A stretch of 64,000 nt of DNA from Mariannaea sp. PMI_226. Lineage: Eukaryota; Ascomycota; Sordariomycetes; Hypocreales; Nectriaceae. Below are positions 9,978-22,130 of this stretch, piece after piece. The notes beneath the pieces are model-generated. The model saw only the letters and a list, made by a program, of their open reading frames with translations, did no database searches and was not told the origin of the DNA. How positions within the stretch are numbered: the first letter of the stretch is position 1; every line of letters begins with the position of its first letter. Made by a program: the position numbers and the translations under genes. The DNA is taken from positions 3,850,501 to 3,914,500 of the forward strand of contig JANFOG010000003.1 of NCBI GenBank assembly GCA_024336345.1. Reading direction: 5' to 3'.

Positions 9978-12657
9978 CTATATTTCCTTTAGATCGCCTT
10001 TGGGAAACAGTCCTACATCCTTTTTGAACTCTCGTAGCCAGTCGATATTGTCAACTGGTGTTTGATTCCATGGGTCGTCGCTGCGTGTTGTCACAAATGA
10101 TTTTAGCTAGCTGTGCAGAAAGTTTTGCCTAACTAGGCGAGGACAGAGAATAAGGCCGGTGGGAACACGGAAGGGGAAGAAACTTACTCTCCAAACATGA
10201 GCCATCGAGCTTGGTATTGAAGTTCCTCGTCAGTGGGCACATGGCTGTTGGGATTTCGGGGGGACATTGTGGTGGCGACAAACCGAGACAGCTCTCGGGT
10301 TAACTGGCGATAACAATTACTGTCGTTCAAAACAAGGAAGTCCGTGGTATGACTTGTATCTGCTTCGTCGGAGACTACTCGAGTTCGAGCCTGTACCTGT
10401 TGAGGGAGTACTCCTCGGTTGGCTTCAAGGTTCAAAGTCGTCCGAACAATTTCTACCTCAGGTCCTGACTGCTCATTGCTTAATGGCAAATTTGCTCGCA
10501 GGCGAAATGGGCTGAGCCAGCGCGTTGAACCGTAGATAAGACTAACTAGAAAATTTACAAACATGTCTGATGGGTCGGGAAGGGATGAATCCATGCGGGT
10601 GACGATGTTGCAAGCCTCGCGCTGGAGCTCATCGTTACCGACCTCAAGGCCTAGCAGTCGCGGGATGTCAACGTACTTGTGCAGCTGATCTTCCAGCACA
10701 CAAGATTCAAAAATGACGTCTTTTCCTTGGATTTTGAGGCCTGTGAACCGGGACTTGGCAGCGCTCTTCATGGGACGGAGTCTAGCACGGTCAACTATTT
10801 CCTTAGAGGACATGAGTAGGTCACGTAACCATGAAGACCGCGGCGTCGAAGGATTTTGAGCCATCATTTCAGAGCCGAATATGATGCAGCAGCTCTCGTA
10901 TTGAAGCTCCTCGTTTGATGGTGCAAAGTGATGCTTGGACACATAGTTCGTTGAGAAATACTCCAGTTCGAGCTTCAGAACCTCAAACGCACTGGTCGGT
11001 GTGCCTGGCAGGCCCTGATGCGTTGTAAATGGCCAGGGTGAGTGCTTTTCATAATGAATGAGATCTAAAAATTGCAGAGTTAGCCTACCAAAGCATGAGG
11101 AAAGATGAGAAGCAGATACTTACAGGGAGCCATTGAGTTTTCCACCATATCCAAGACATTACGATCGAAGCCCCATTCGCCTTGCCAGTCCACCATCGTC
11201 TTGCCGTCTTTGAAGTGTTCCGCAATATGGTCCACACGGTCCGACCATGATGTTAAACCAAGGTCGCAGAATCCGCAGCGTGACCGAATGTCTTCATTTT
11301 CGTACTTCCACTGCTCCATCGGAAACTTGCTGAATTGAGCATTGTGGACCAGCTTCAGGTGTTGTTGGAGATGGTCCTTCCGGAAAAAGGTCCGGTCTTC
11401 CAGCGATCTGTCCTGACATGTTGTGTAGTTGTGACTGGCAAGGTGTTTTTGGTCAGGCTCGGCATGTCCACAGTATATACAACAAGGCAGGGAGACGTCA
11501 TTGAGGAAAGTAGGCCCATTCGGTGAGCATTCCCATCGTTCAAGAGATAAGTGCATGGACTTCTCATGGCGTCTCCAGTTGTGTTTCGTTTTGAATGTTT
11601 CGGTGCAGAATGTGCATTGGAAAGTATGGTGGTCTTGACGGAGTAGGTTATTTCCCTCGGTATGTTGCCTAGCTGGAGCTATTCGTCGTCTCCTACGCTT
11701 GATAGCTTTCTTCAAATGATCCAGTGAGTTAACTGAGGCTCGGGAAGTGTATGAATACGCGGACGATACAGAGTGGCTGCTATCCTGTGAGGTGACAGCG
11801 CTACTGATGGATGAATTACTGCAGGTCGATCGCATTGGCCGAGCACGAGTAGATGGCATTTGATCTGCGCTGTCTGAAATGGCGGTAAATGTAGATACAG
11901 CTTTTGCGATAGCCGACGCGGTCACCGGTTCATGCTCCGGAGGTGAGTTTTCCCATCTCTCCATCGGGTTCATACTTTCAAATGGTGTAGGCGTCGCGCG
12001 ACGTCGAGGTGTTTCCATTGGACGGGTCCCATCGGGGCTCTCCTGTGGTATGGATGGTTGTTGAGGATGGAACTTCTGCCTCCGCCGAGCATTGGCAAGC
12101 CACGTAGTGATCTGCTGTCTACTGAGACCGGTTTGCCGCTGTAGCAGCTCGATATCTCCGGCGTGGGGGTAGGGATTCCTGCTGTGGCTTGAGAACCAAC
12201 CCTTTAGAACTTTTATTGCCCCAGAAGAAAAGCGCTTCCCGATTTTGGAGGCAGTGAAGAAACCTGAAGCAGGACCCTGATCCCTTGTTGTGGCTGAGAA
12301 TGGCAGATCTGGGTGTATCTCGACATCCTCCTCCATAGTAGTTGAAGACATTTCCCGGACTCGCATGGACTGGTCACTTGGTATGGGCGAATCATGTAAT
12401 TGATGGATCCCTTCATTGGTGCATTCGTCGGTCGATTGAACGACGGGGGATTCAAATCCCTCATGCGCCGAAGAACTTGCAGATTGGAATAGCTCATCAT
12501 TCAGCAGGTCCTGGTATGTCAAGAATGGACCAGAATTCTCATTTCCATTACGACCAAAGTCGTGGTCCAGAGGGTGGCTGAAGTCCAAGGCCATCAACTC
12601 AGCGTCAAACAGTGCGGGGAAATCGTGGTTAGCCGGATTGCCTTGACGGTTATGCAT
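9978..12657 (-). CDS. TALE homeobox and C2H2 zinc-finger transcription factor
   Basis: The gene encodes an 837-residue nuclear regulator. Exons are 12657-11124, 11064-10188 and 10080-9978, joined by GTAAGT donors with consistent phase. An acidic N-terminal region is followed by a homeodomain (KRFSSGAIKVLKGWF through TTWLANARRRQKF) with the PYP three-residue loop extension of TALE/KN proteins and the recognition-helix WxxNxR. Next come three C2H2-like fingers (CTFCTETFKTKHNWRRH; CIYCGHAEPDQKH; CGFCDLGLTSWSDRVDH). The C-terminal half has fungal-specific segments ending in a tryptophan-rich tail (DDPWNQTPVDNIDWLREF). This combination of homeodomain and C2H2 fingers is known in filamentous fungi, where roles in development are suspected. 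Its target is unknown. An upstream in-frame TTG at 12693 is ignored. Confidence 0.85.
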
Positions 12658-13180
12658 GATGGAGTCCTCGGGGGTTTCAAATAAAACGGTCAATAAAGTG
12701 AGATAATAGGGCTAGCTGGAATATCTACCATTGTGGGATGTCTCGGCTCAAGTCCTATCTAAAACAAGAGAGGATGGTAATGGCGAGTTGTGAATCATCC
12801 CGGCTACTGACTGACTGTGGCTGAATATGTCCCGAAATACGGAGGCATGAGGGCCCACAATAATCTTGTCAAGTTCGCCCTTCGACAGAAATATGGACTG
12901 TCATGAAATAACGAATCAGCCCAGAACAATTGTCAGCCACAAGCGAGCCATTGTAAGTTGGTATATATTATTCATACATCCTCTAAATGAAGAACGAACG
13001 CTAGACATGATGGTGGGGCGGAGGCCGAGCTCTTCCGGTCGTTTTTCTTTGTCCGCCCTTTCGACACCCAAAAATGGGCAACTGAACTCAGTGTTGTCGC
13101 CTACCATGGGGAATTTACCAGAAGGATAAAAGACTGCAACCTCGCCTCTAGCATCAGCATAGGCCAGGTTTCCCGTGTCT
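12658..13180. other. Intergenic, promoter of homeobox gene
   Basis: This 0.5-kb gap between the homeobox gene start and the 3' end of the folylpolyglutamate synthase gene shows no supported gene. A minus-strand open frame across it has no recognisable content. Confidence 0.55.
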
Positions 13181-14877
13181 CTACCTATCTTGAAATAAGG
13201 CGAGAGCCTCTCCCACAAGATATGTAGATCCAGTGATGAGTGTTTGCTGTACACCAACAACGTCCTGTCTCTCGGTAGTTGCGATGGCGTCCTCAAGACA
13301 CGAGGCGCGTTTGAGTTTGATCGATGGCTGCATGGCTTGCCAGACTTTCAAATGCTCCTCAATTACGGCGTCATGCATCTGGAGGCCTACATTGCTTGGT
13401 TAGAAATGTCAAAAAAAAACCAGCTGCAAATTCTTCTCGACCTACCATAGCGCTTATATGGTGAGAGAATAACCTCATCAAACTTGAAATTTTGGTCATC
13501 ACAGAATCGGGAAATTATCATGATTAGTTCTTGCGTATCACGTTTTGATTCATGACCGAATATGAGCACCCGTCGGTTCCCCGTTTGGTCAGCGCTATCA
13601 GTCGCTTGGATCTCAGATGCGAACCAAGACAAGGCTACCGGAAGACTGATAGAGTTATGAGCAGAGTCCAAAAACCAATGATTTCTACCGTTGCGAATTG
13701 TTTGAAATCGGCCAGGCCATTCGCATTGGCCAAGGCCGACGGTGATATCCTTTGTTGTCAATCCGGATGGGGAGCTTCGGCAGATATAAGAGTTGGCCAG
13801 TCGAATGGCCAATGAGGCATTGCGCTTTTGTACTGTTGGAAGCAATTTTGGAATATCTGGTAACTGTTCATCTATGTCGACGAATTCGAGGGGGCAGTCG
13901 AGTGTTGCAGCTTCTCTCGCAAGAACTTCCCTTGCGTCCGGTTCCTCCTGGACAATAGAAAATGCAGGTCTTTTCCCCTTCATAATACCACTTTTATGCC
14001 ACGCAATGCTCTCAATTGTGTTTCCAAGGAGATCTGCGTGATCCAGGCCTATCGTTGTGAACCCACAGGCGATGGGCTGATCGAAGATGTTGGTAGCATC
14101 TCTCCTTCCGCCAGCGTGCACTTCGTATATGGCAACATCAACTTTTTCTTTCATAAAAATCTGCACAGATGTCAAGGCAAGGAGCTGTAAATAACCGGGC
14201 ATGTCTCCTTCATCAGCCACGTTGGCACGCAACGTGTCCCAAACGCTGGTGAACTCCTTGGTGAAGAGCTCCTCTGAAACAGGATCGAAATTGATTCGAA
14301 TTCGATCTCGTTCTGTGATAACATGTGGCGATGTATACAACCCGACCTTGATGGGGTGAGAAATGTGACGAAAATGTGCTCGTATCAGTGATTCTGTAAA
14401 GGCAGCTGTGCTCCCTTTGCCCTTTGTGCCAGTGATGTGGATGACATTGAGGTCACTGAAGTTCTGACTTCGTCAACATGGCTCTTTTACTGTTAAGCAA
14501 GACAAGCTCACAAACCTCATGTCCAAGTTCTGAAAGCCACTCCTTCATACGTCCGTTATTTGGCTGATTCTTCAATGGACGCTTCTCCTTCAACGTCCAT
14601 GGTCGTGAGCGAGACCGCAACAGGTCGACAACCTCCTAGGGGTCTGATTAGCCACTGGTTAGATCAAAGAGCCACGACTAGGGTGAATCACCTCGTATGT
14701 TTTGGACATTGAGGTGGTAACCGAAAAATCACTCAGATAATTCGTCTTGGTACGAAGTCGAACTGAAGATGCAGTGTGAAAAGAATATTGCACACGTCGA
14801 TTGCCGATATAAATCCGGCCTTGTTGATGGACACCCAAGAGCAGACTTTGCCTTTTTAAGCAATATCCTTTCCACAT
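13181..14877 (-). CDS. Folylpolyglutamate synthase
   Basis: The enzyme adds glutamates to folates, which retains them in the cell and the mitochondrion for one-carbon metabolism. Exons are 14877-14692, 14635-14516, 14463-13446 and 13386-13181, giving 509 residues. The ATP-binding loop GTKGKGS (about residues 114-120) is followed by YTSPHVITERDRIRIN, the folate-region hallmark of FPGS/FolC, and the C terminus LITGSTYLVGEAL fits the family. The first roughly 55 residues are rich in Arg, Ser and Thr and nearly free of acidic residues, like a mitochondrial presequence; an internal ATG at 14709 would give a 453-residue cytosolic form. Further in-frame ATGs extend to 15135 but encode unlikely sequence. 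It could be a paralogue of the housekeeping enzyme, as the N-terminal region is short. Confidence 0.83.
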
Positions 14878-15904
14878 TCTTTCACGCCGAGTTCGGCTTT
14901 TTTGAATCAATTTCTCTGGAGGCGCGGCGCTGATTCGCTGTCTACCTTGTGTGTTGAAGAATGGTGTCTCACCTTGCGTGGTCTCTAGGGGTACCCAATC
15001 ACGGCGCGGGGGGGATAAAAAGAGCGGGGACCAGTCCAGCGCCATACAGCACCATGCAATACTACAACAAGGAACCTTGGAAGCCATGTCCCCTTCTTCT
15101 CCTTGGCCGCTTGAATAAAGAAGAATGCCCGCCAAATATCAGAAAATTGAGAAATTAAAATAAGTATTTGGTACTCAGTACTTCAGGGGTTCATCTTTGT
15201 TTTTTTCTCCAGTTCTCGCATTCTGGTCGTATGAGGCCCAAGGGGGCTGAGAGCGGATGTTCCGGAGAATCCGTTATGTACTGCTACAGAGTGAGGCCCT
15301 CTCATCGTCGGGTGACAAACCGCACGGCTTTCGCCATTGACATATCCCAATCACCTATGCCTGATGTGCTAGGGTCGGAACGTGATAGAACGAATAGGTC
15401 TGCCCTGGATGGTGAAGGTCGAGTTTGATGCATTCGGATACGCGGGCGTATTGTTAAGGTATTGACAAAGCGTTCATCAGCTTTAAAACGTGTTATGAGA
15501 ACCAGCGGTGTTTCCAGGGCCCTTTTCAGAGCGTATTACTGAAGCGTATTGCTAGAGCGTATTGTAAGAACCTAGTGCCAGGGTCTGTCACTAAGGTAGA
15601 GCGTATACTGAGGCGCATTGCTGCAGCGTATTTGTCACCGCCTACAACTTATTAGCGTACTTGGCGCCCCAGTCAGCCATATTGGCCAATGGTCAGGGTT
15701 AGATAGAGTATTCCCTGGATGGTGCTCAAGGCAGACTGAATATCACATATGAAAACATCCAATTACACCGGTCTGATTTGGAATTTCGCGATGATACTAA
15801 TTATACAGCTCGATTTTACTTAAATACATCTTGACGAGATTTGCACATTGCTCCTTGACCTTCACATCTCCCCATCACTTTCTTGACTCTCTTGGCTCAA
15901 CATC
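14878..15904. other. Intergenic, divergent promoter with GCGTATT repeats
   Basis: This 1-kb divergent promoter lies between the folylpolyglutamate synthase and peroxidase genes. It holds a degenerate GCGTATT repeat cluster (15531-15660) and no supported gene. Confidence 0.6.
15531..15660 (+). repeat. Degenerate GCGTATT direct-repeat cluster
   Basis: GCGTATT or a one-base variant starts at 15531, 15544, 15557, 15601, 15613 and 15626, with a truncated GCGTAC at 15655. Spacing is mostly 12-13 bp, which suggests a decayed minisatellite of about 13 bp or an array of protein-binding sites 245-375 nt upstream of the peroxidase gene. Confidence 0.7.
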
Positions 15905-16789
15905 ATGAGGGCTCCTACACTTACTCTTCTTGCCTTTGCAACCTCAAGTCTTGCATTCCCTGAGCCAAGAGGTCATGAGTACCGTGCTGCAGGGCCATTC
16001 GATAGTGAGTTTGATAAGTTATGCTCGCGGATGTAGCAAGAACGATGCTAACAATTGATAACCACGACAGGTCGTTCGCCATGCCCAGGCCTGAATGCTC
16101 TAGCAAACCACGGCTATCTTCCTCGCGACGGCAAGAATATTGACTACGAAAAAATCAATGAAGCTGCAAAAGCCGCGTACAAATTCGTACCGGGATTTTA
16201 CAAGGACGCTGTCAACATGGTCTTCGAGTTTAACATCTCCACTACAAGTCAGCCCAACGAAACTTTCAACCTTTTCGATCTAGCCAGACACGACACTATC
16301 GAAGTCGACGGCTCTCTCACACGCAACGATATCTACTTTGGGGACGATGTCCATTTTGATGCTTCCGTTTGGGCTCCCGTAGCGAAAGATCTTGGATTGA
16401 ACCACTACCACTTTTCAGATCGATTCGTCACAGTGAAGACGGCCGCTAAGGCTACTAAAAATCGCCTCGACTTGGCGAAGAGAATTAACCCAGAATTTAA
16501 CGCCTCCATGCATCAGCATCAGACCGAATACGGCACTACTGCACTCTATCTTCTAACCATGTGGGATGACGATAAGAATGCGGCACCGAAGACCTGGGTC
16601 AAAGCCTTGCTATGTAACTTTAGCCCCCCTGAAACTTGAGAGTTCCTATACGGAATAAATGGCTAACGGGATATAGCGGAGGATCGAATTCCATACAAAG
16701 AAGGATATCAAGCAAAACTAGCGAAGACAACCGAGCGGATCATTGCTATGACTGAGGCCGTGCGAGCCGTAGTTGGATGGAAACCTTGA
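15905..16789 (+). CDS. Secreted heme-thiolate peroxidase (chloroperoxidase family)
   Basis: Three exons, 15905-16004, 16071-16613 and 16677-16789, encode 251 residues, a usual size for short family-2 peroxidases and unspecific peroxygenases. Residues 1-18 form a signal peptide. The proximal motif SPCPGLNALANHGYLPRDG carries the heme-ligating Cys38. The distal metal/acid motif, normally EHD in chloroperoxidase or EGD in peroxygenases, reads E111-V112-D113 within DTIEVDGSLTRND, so the usual His is Val. The C terminus (SEDRIPYKEGY) also matches the family. Members halogenate or oxygenate organic substrates with hydrogen peroxide outside the cell. The altered residue may change the activity. It is divergent from the folylpolyglutamate synthase gene. 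Confidence 0.87.
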
Positions 16790-17723
16790 AGAGGAATTGG
16801 AACCTCTAGATACTTCTTTTGGTGCTTGGTGGACTAGATTCTTGAATTAGGCATTTCCAGACTGCCATTTTGTTTGTTTATTCTCATCTTGTTATTTAGG
16901 GGCTTAGAGGTACGCATATCTGAGCTGTGGACACGGTTATTGATTGGCATGACAACCTCATCTGCCGCGCTGTTAGATCTCTAAATATTTTGGTCTCTAG
17001 AAACGTTGCCATCGTCGAATACTTATCGAAAAATGTTCACCCCTAACAGGTAATAATTTCGGCCTTGTTCCAAGTTGAAATCTAGACCAATCTGTATCAG
17101 CTCGATGGCATAGGCGATATAAGAGAAACTGTCGCCTGTAGGTCATGTCCTATTCCAAAGAGGGCGTTAAATAACTTCATTGGGCCGAATGTAATAAGCG
17201 GACATCAAGCTCTGCTGCACTAGATGTGCTGAAGTTATTACAGAGGCCCATGCCGAGAGAACCCTACAGAAGAATAAAAAAGGGTTGTCTTGGGTTGTAG
17301 GGCTGATATATAGTAGACGATGGTCAGTTCCAAAGTCCTTCTCATCCTCTTGTTCAGGCGAACATCGAACACACAGGCATTGGTAAAGACAAGGACACGG
17401 ACCGTTGATACGTAAACATGGCACCTAGTACAGATTACTTCATATGATTCAAGGGCCCAGATTCTATCCAATCATTTAACCTTCGGTTATGGGCGCATTG
17501 CGGTGGTAAAAACGCGCGTTACCATTTCAGGAACCGAAGCCGACGCCGAAGCCGCGCTCAGTAACCCGTGCCTCACCAGTCTCGTTGTCGCAAATGCCCA
17601 GTATTGAGGTGAGCCTGAACCGGTGTCAACTTTTCATTCCGCCTGAAGTGTATTTCCCACCCGCGAACTGTCCTTCATCGAAGTTGCTGTAGTTTAGGCA
17701 GTCGTCAATCAATTGCCCTGGCC
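16790..17723. other. Intergenic, promoter of AflR-like factor
   Basis: This 0.93-kb gap contains the peroxidase 3' flank and the upstream region of the Zn2Cys6 gene. I see no further gene or repeat. Confidence 0.55.
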
Positions 17724-20311
17724 ATGTCGAATCCACACGCGATGAAGTTGCGTCGGTTGAACGGCCGGCTTCAAGCTTGCGACCCATGTCGGAAACGAAA
17801 GGCAAGATGCATGTGAAGAGACTTGATGAATCTGGTATTTTCTAACTCCTCCACTAGATAGCCTGTGACCATGGCCAGCCTGTTTGTCAGAGATGCTCGA
17901 AAAGGAAATTGGACAGGCATTGCATCTACACCATCTCCGCTCACTCGGTCTCTCCCATGAAAACCACATCGTCGACCAGGATAATATCAAACCGTCAGGG
18001 GACTACGTCAAATTCAATTCACTTCCTTGACGTAGAAAAGTCTGAAGTCATTGAAAAAAGTAGTCCTAGCAGTAACCCACCGCCCAACTCGAGAGCTCCG
18101 GGATACCTTGGCTTCGCGAGCTACAGCACTGTAATCGAGGAAGCTCGTCAAAGTTTACCTGCGCCATTGATAGAATCCGGGAAGAGTATTGAAACAAGAT
18201 CCGACGCAGTAAGCCATTTGAGTATCTCTCCGATGATGCTGGACTCGTGCGTTGCCGTTTTACAGCAAATCCCCACATCCGATAATAGTCGGATTTTAAG
18301 CGATACAGAGTGCCCAATTTCTTACTTCATAATACATCGCATAGTCAAGGCAGTTCTTGATTCATTGTATGATCCATGGGTATTTGGAAACCAACTTGGA
18401 AAGCAGCGAGATACCAAAAGTCTCAAGGAAATGGCGCTCATCGTTTGTGCCAATACCGCCAAGCCCGTACTGGACGACGTATCTGATGGCGCTGACTGGA
18501 TGTCACAATTTACGAGTCGCAATATCCGCTGGGAGTCAATAGGTACGCATAATACTCTTCATCGGAACCCAGTTGAATCCCAGAGTCCGGAACACGTCGA
18601 TGCTTACTCGCCACTCTCTTCCAGGCCTGCTTCTAGCCTTTTGGCATGCCACAAATCTCATCCACCATCCAAGACACGGAACTTCGCTTCACCATCAAAC
18701 AACAAGAGAAGATGCTTGGCCCAAGACCCTTGAGAATGTCAGCCATTGTATTGCAATGTGCCATCAATTATCAAATGGGAATGCCCTCTTGGTTTATTTG
18801 CACCATATGCGTCGCTCACTGGAGTCCATGTCATCAGGAGACGCAAGTGAGCACAACCCCGTTTTGTCCATTTTGTCCATCTTACACTTGCAATTCTATG
18901 CTATGCGCACATCTTCTAGGGACTAGCTAATTTTCAGCCTAGGCCAAAAGACATGGAAATTCCACGCAGAAACCGTGGCCTGCCTAACATTCCTAGGATA
19001 CCATGCAGAAACTAGTAGAGAGCCGTACATCCCTTCCCTAGCTACGGAGCTCAAAAGGATAGTCTTCGCTCATGTTTATAGCATTGACAAGTCGTAAGTG
19101 TGACCTAGATTTTGAAAAAAAATTCAGATGGCTCTAGAATTCTAGCGGGATATGGACGCGGCGACCCAAGATGCTTTGTCTTAAGAACCGTCCGTTACCA
19201 ACCTGACAAAGCTAATTCTGACGATTTTCAAATAGGCTTGCATCGTTTACGGGTAGACCTCCCCTCCTGCCCCGAACATTCACGACAACTCCAATACCAC
19301 TAGACCTGGATAATGATTATTTCTTCGGTGGTCAGAACAACTTCGGGACACAGGCACCAAGCAGCTTTGATGAACGAGGTTGGAGTACTGAAGGATTACA
19401 TTCGGCTGCTACTTGTCTCAGGGCGCGGTCAATGCTGGCGAGCATCAGGGAGGAAATTTTTGAAATAGCCCTCAAGAAGAGGCAGCGGGTGTCCGTCGAC
19501 AATCTTTTGTAAGTTGTAAACGTCGGTTGCGATTTGAGTGGCTGGGGTCTCCAGAGGCTGACTGTCGGAGTAGAGAGATCAAAATGAGGCACGCAAACAT
19601 GGTTGCCGGATTTCCAAACTCTCTGATACACACCTCAGATGCCATTTACAATCCTGAAGTGGAACTAGAAAAAGTTTTTGCGACGCTTTTGATCAGGATG
19701 GAAGCTTTACTCAATGAATTCTTCCTAAGTCGCCTACTTATCAAAATGGGTCATGATGCTCAAGCGGACCTCTTGCTTACTGGCTTTGACTTGGTATCAT
19801 TGACTCTTGAGCTTTGGACGAATTTTGAACGTTTTGCAACATTGAAAAGGGATTTTGAATGGATTGTTCGTATTATTGTTTCCTTTATTTTCATTCAAGA
19901 GCTCAAAATCTCCTTGGCGCCCTTACCATATATGCACCGATCGTGTCCGTTGGCTAATGTTTCGCTTAGCTCATGGCTTATGGCGCCACTGCCGGTGGTG
20001 TTTTGTGCCAGGAGCTTCAGAACCCAAGTTTTTATGGACGACATCCTCAAGACCACCGGATAACAAGGTCGCAAATCATCCAAAAACTTTCGTTGTTGGT
20101 CGGTTTCCTGGATTGGGTAGACCCTTTGGCCCCGAATGCGAATCTTTGCGCAGACTGCAAATCAGTAATTGAGCTTGTGCTCGACCAAGCTTTGAATTAT
20201 AATCCAGAAGGCACTGGGGTAGCTTCGCCCCTCGGGCACGATTTTCCTTCTCACCTCGATTTTGGTTTCGACCTCTTAGATTCCTTTGACTGGCTTACTA
20301 CAGAGTCGTGA
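17724..20311 (+). CDS. Zn2Cys6 transcription factor, AflR-like
   Basis: Seven exons (17724-17801, 17858-18542, 18625-18846, 18943-19093, 19236-19508, 19571-19865, 19970-20311) give 681 residues with consistent phase. The binuclear cluster is C19-x2-C22-x6-C29-x6-C36-x2-C39-x8-C48, preceded by a basic stretch. The first intron lies inside the cluster and seems to use a GC donor; using the next GT breaks the frame. The regulatory domain shows RWESIG, GDASQKTWKF, the GRPPLLPR loop and DFEWILMAYGATAGG, which match the fungal-specific domain of AflR/OefC-like factors. Two donors (GTTCGT at 19866, GTGAGC at 18847) are weak, so details may change. It may control the flanking peroxidase and hydrolase genes. 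Confidence 0.8.
17802..17857 (+). other. Predicted GC-AG intron in zinc cluster
   Basis: The donor is AAG followed by GCAAGA, the branch is TTCTAAC, the acceptor is CTAG and the length is 56 nt. Removal gives CRKRKIACDHGQPVC with exactly six residues between the second and third cysteines. The GT that follows leaves a stop or the wrong phase. Confidence 0.75.
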
Positions 20312-20458
20312 GCCCCTTCTAACAGAAACTGGTAATCTACATCCTTGGGTCGCTAATTCTGAATTTACTGGATGTGGTGGTACGGGGGTGTTGCAGTATA
20401 CATATTCCAACAAAGAAAGCTGTCACAAAGTTGGTCTCACAAAATCCACACTGGGCGT

Positions 20459-22130
20459 CTAATCTGTCCTGCAGAACCAAATTATGTCCTTTATCCCAGT
20501 TTCCAGCTTGAGTCCTAGCTTCATAGCCCTTTCATTCTCAAATACGAACTCCGCCGGTACCAGGTCATCTCCATCTTCCCAAATATCTTTCAAGTGCGCC
20601 GTGTACTTCGTTTGGTTGCTTTCATGTGTGAAGGTCAGGGTAAATCCCATTGACCGATCCGTCGCGTCGATAAACAGTCGCTGCTTGCACAACTCCACCT
20701 TCATTGTGCGGTAGCCTGGATGCCAGTACTTGCCCGTATACAAGTCCAATGGCAGTTCTTGAGCCTCTTTATCCTCAAACTCACAGTAATTTGTACTGGC
20801 CGCTACAATATTTTCTTTCCCATTTTGGGTTACTTTGAGCTCTCCATCAGCCTTTGCCTGTTTTATCTGCTTCTCGTTTGCTACCAGTTCCGTCGCAGAA
20901 CTTGGCTGCTTCTTGCTTTTGGCATGGAGTGGAATCTTAACTCCCTTACCCTTGTCCACCTTTGAGCTATCGAGACGATGCGAACGTTGTGAAGCGGGGA
21001 CTTGCAGCACCTCCTCAATGAGTTGCTGGGCCAATATTGCTGCGACAGTGGCAGATCCAGAGGAGTTCCCTAAAATCACAGCACCGAATTTGAACTCGGG
21101 AATGAAGAAGAAGCGGCTTCCAAAACCAGAGACGTTCCCATTGTGCCATATGACCGCATGACCCCGATAATAGTATACCTCCAGCCCAGCGGTGTAGAAG
21201 CTTGGCGAAGTATAAGGCTTCAGTCTTCTAGCATCAGGGTTTCGAAACGACCGCATTCGGACTAGACCTTGGTATATGTTTTCATTAATAGGGCCCTCGC
21301 GGTTCAGCAAAGCCTTGACCCATTTGATCAAATCGTTTGCGCTTGTGATGATTGAACCAGCGCCTTGGCCCTCGGGACAATCTTGAGGTTGGAAGCCTCG
21401 ATATGAGCCCGTCTTCTTATCCCAGAAGTGCCCATTTGACATCTGGGGCTCAAGGCCACGATTCCGTGCGTAGCTGGGTTGAAGGCAACTTTCAGTCATG
21501 CCAATTGGCTGGAACAAGTTTTCCTGGAGGAAATCAGAAAAGGTCTGTCGGCTTTTTACCTCTACTAGATAACTTGCAACTGTATACATCATGTTGCAGT
21601 ACCGATATCTCGATCGCAGTGGGCTAGCGACAGGCAAATTGCGTAGGTTCCTTGTTATGGAGCGGGCATTGTCAGGTTCCGATGAACGAACACCATAATA
21701 TGAATCATCATGACTGGCGATTGATTAGAATGAAGATTATTTGGCGAAGCAACGGACTCTACCCTGGCATTCCTGTGCGATGGCCCAGGATGTCATCGAC
21801 GGTAACACCATCCGTATACCCCGCATCGCACATGACGAAGTCGTCGGGTAGCATTTTGGACATAACGGCATCATATTGGACTTCTGGATAATTCTTGTTA
21901 TCATCCACCAGAATCGCAACCGATGCAGCCGTCAGCGATTTAGCTGATGATCCGATATCGAAGAGCGTGTCCGCAGTGCAAGGCGTCTGCGGGTCGAGGG
22001 ACGCGCTGCCATACCCCGCCGATGCGACCGTATCAGCTTGGACAACGGCAATTGCAAGGCCAGGAACATGATGTCTCCTAATCAGGTCTTCTATTTGAGA
22101 AGAAAATTGCAATGACGAGAACAGCTCCAT
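20459..22130 (-). CDS. Beta-lactamase/transpeptidase-fold serine hydrolase
   Basis: The protein belongs to the serine beta-lactamase-like superfamily (class C/EstB type, family S12). Exons 22130-21763 and 21713-20459 give 540 residues; the 49-nt intron lies just after the HRTGMPG segment. Catalytic motif 1 is S61-S-A-K64 (SxxK), motif 2 is Y161-C-N163 (YxN), and HNG in VIWHNGNVSGFGS is the third motif. A lysine- and serine-rich linker leads to a C-terminal beta-barrel-like domain (LDLYTGKYWHPGYRTMKVEL). There is no signal peptide, so it is probably intracellular. Fungal members include esterases, acyl transferases and lactone or amide hydrolases of secondary metabolism rather than true beta-lactamases. 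It is convergent with the AflR-like gene, 147 nt away. Confidence 0.87.

Noticed and set aside
12916..13296. A minus-strand open frame overlapping the folylpolyglutamate synthase end.
   Set aside because: It is a shadow of the real last exon in another frame.
19112..19303. A plus-strand open frame within the AflR-like gene.
   Set aside because: Most of it lies in an intron; the exon at 19236-19508 is read in another frame that gives the conserved GRPPLLPR loop.
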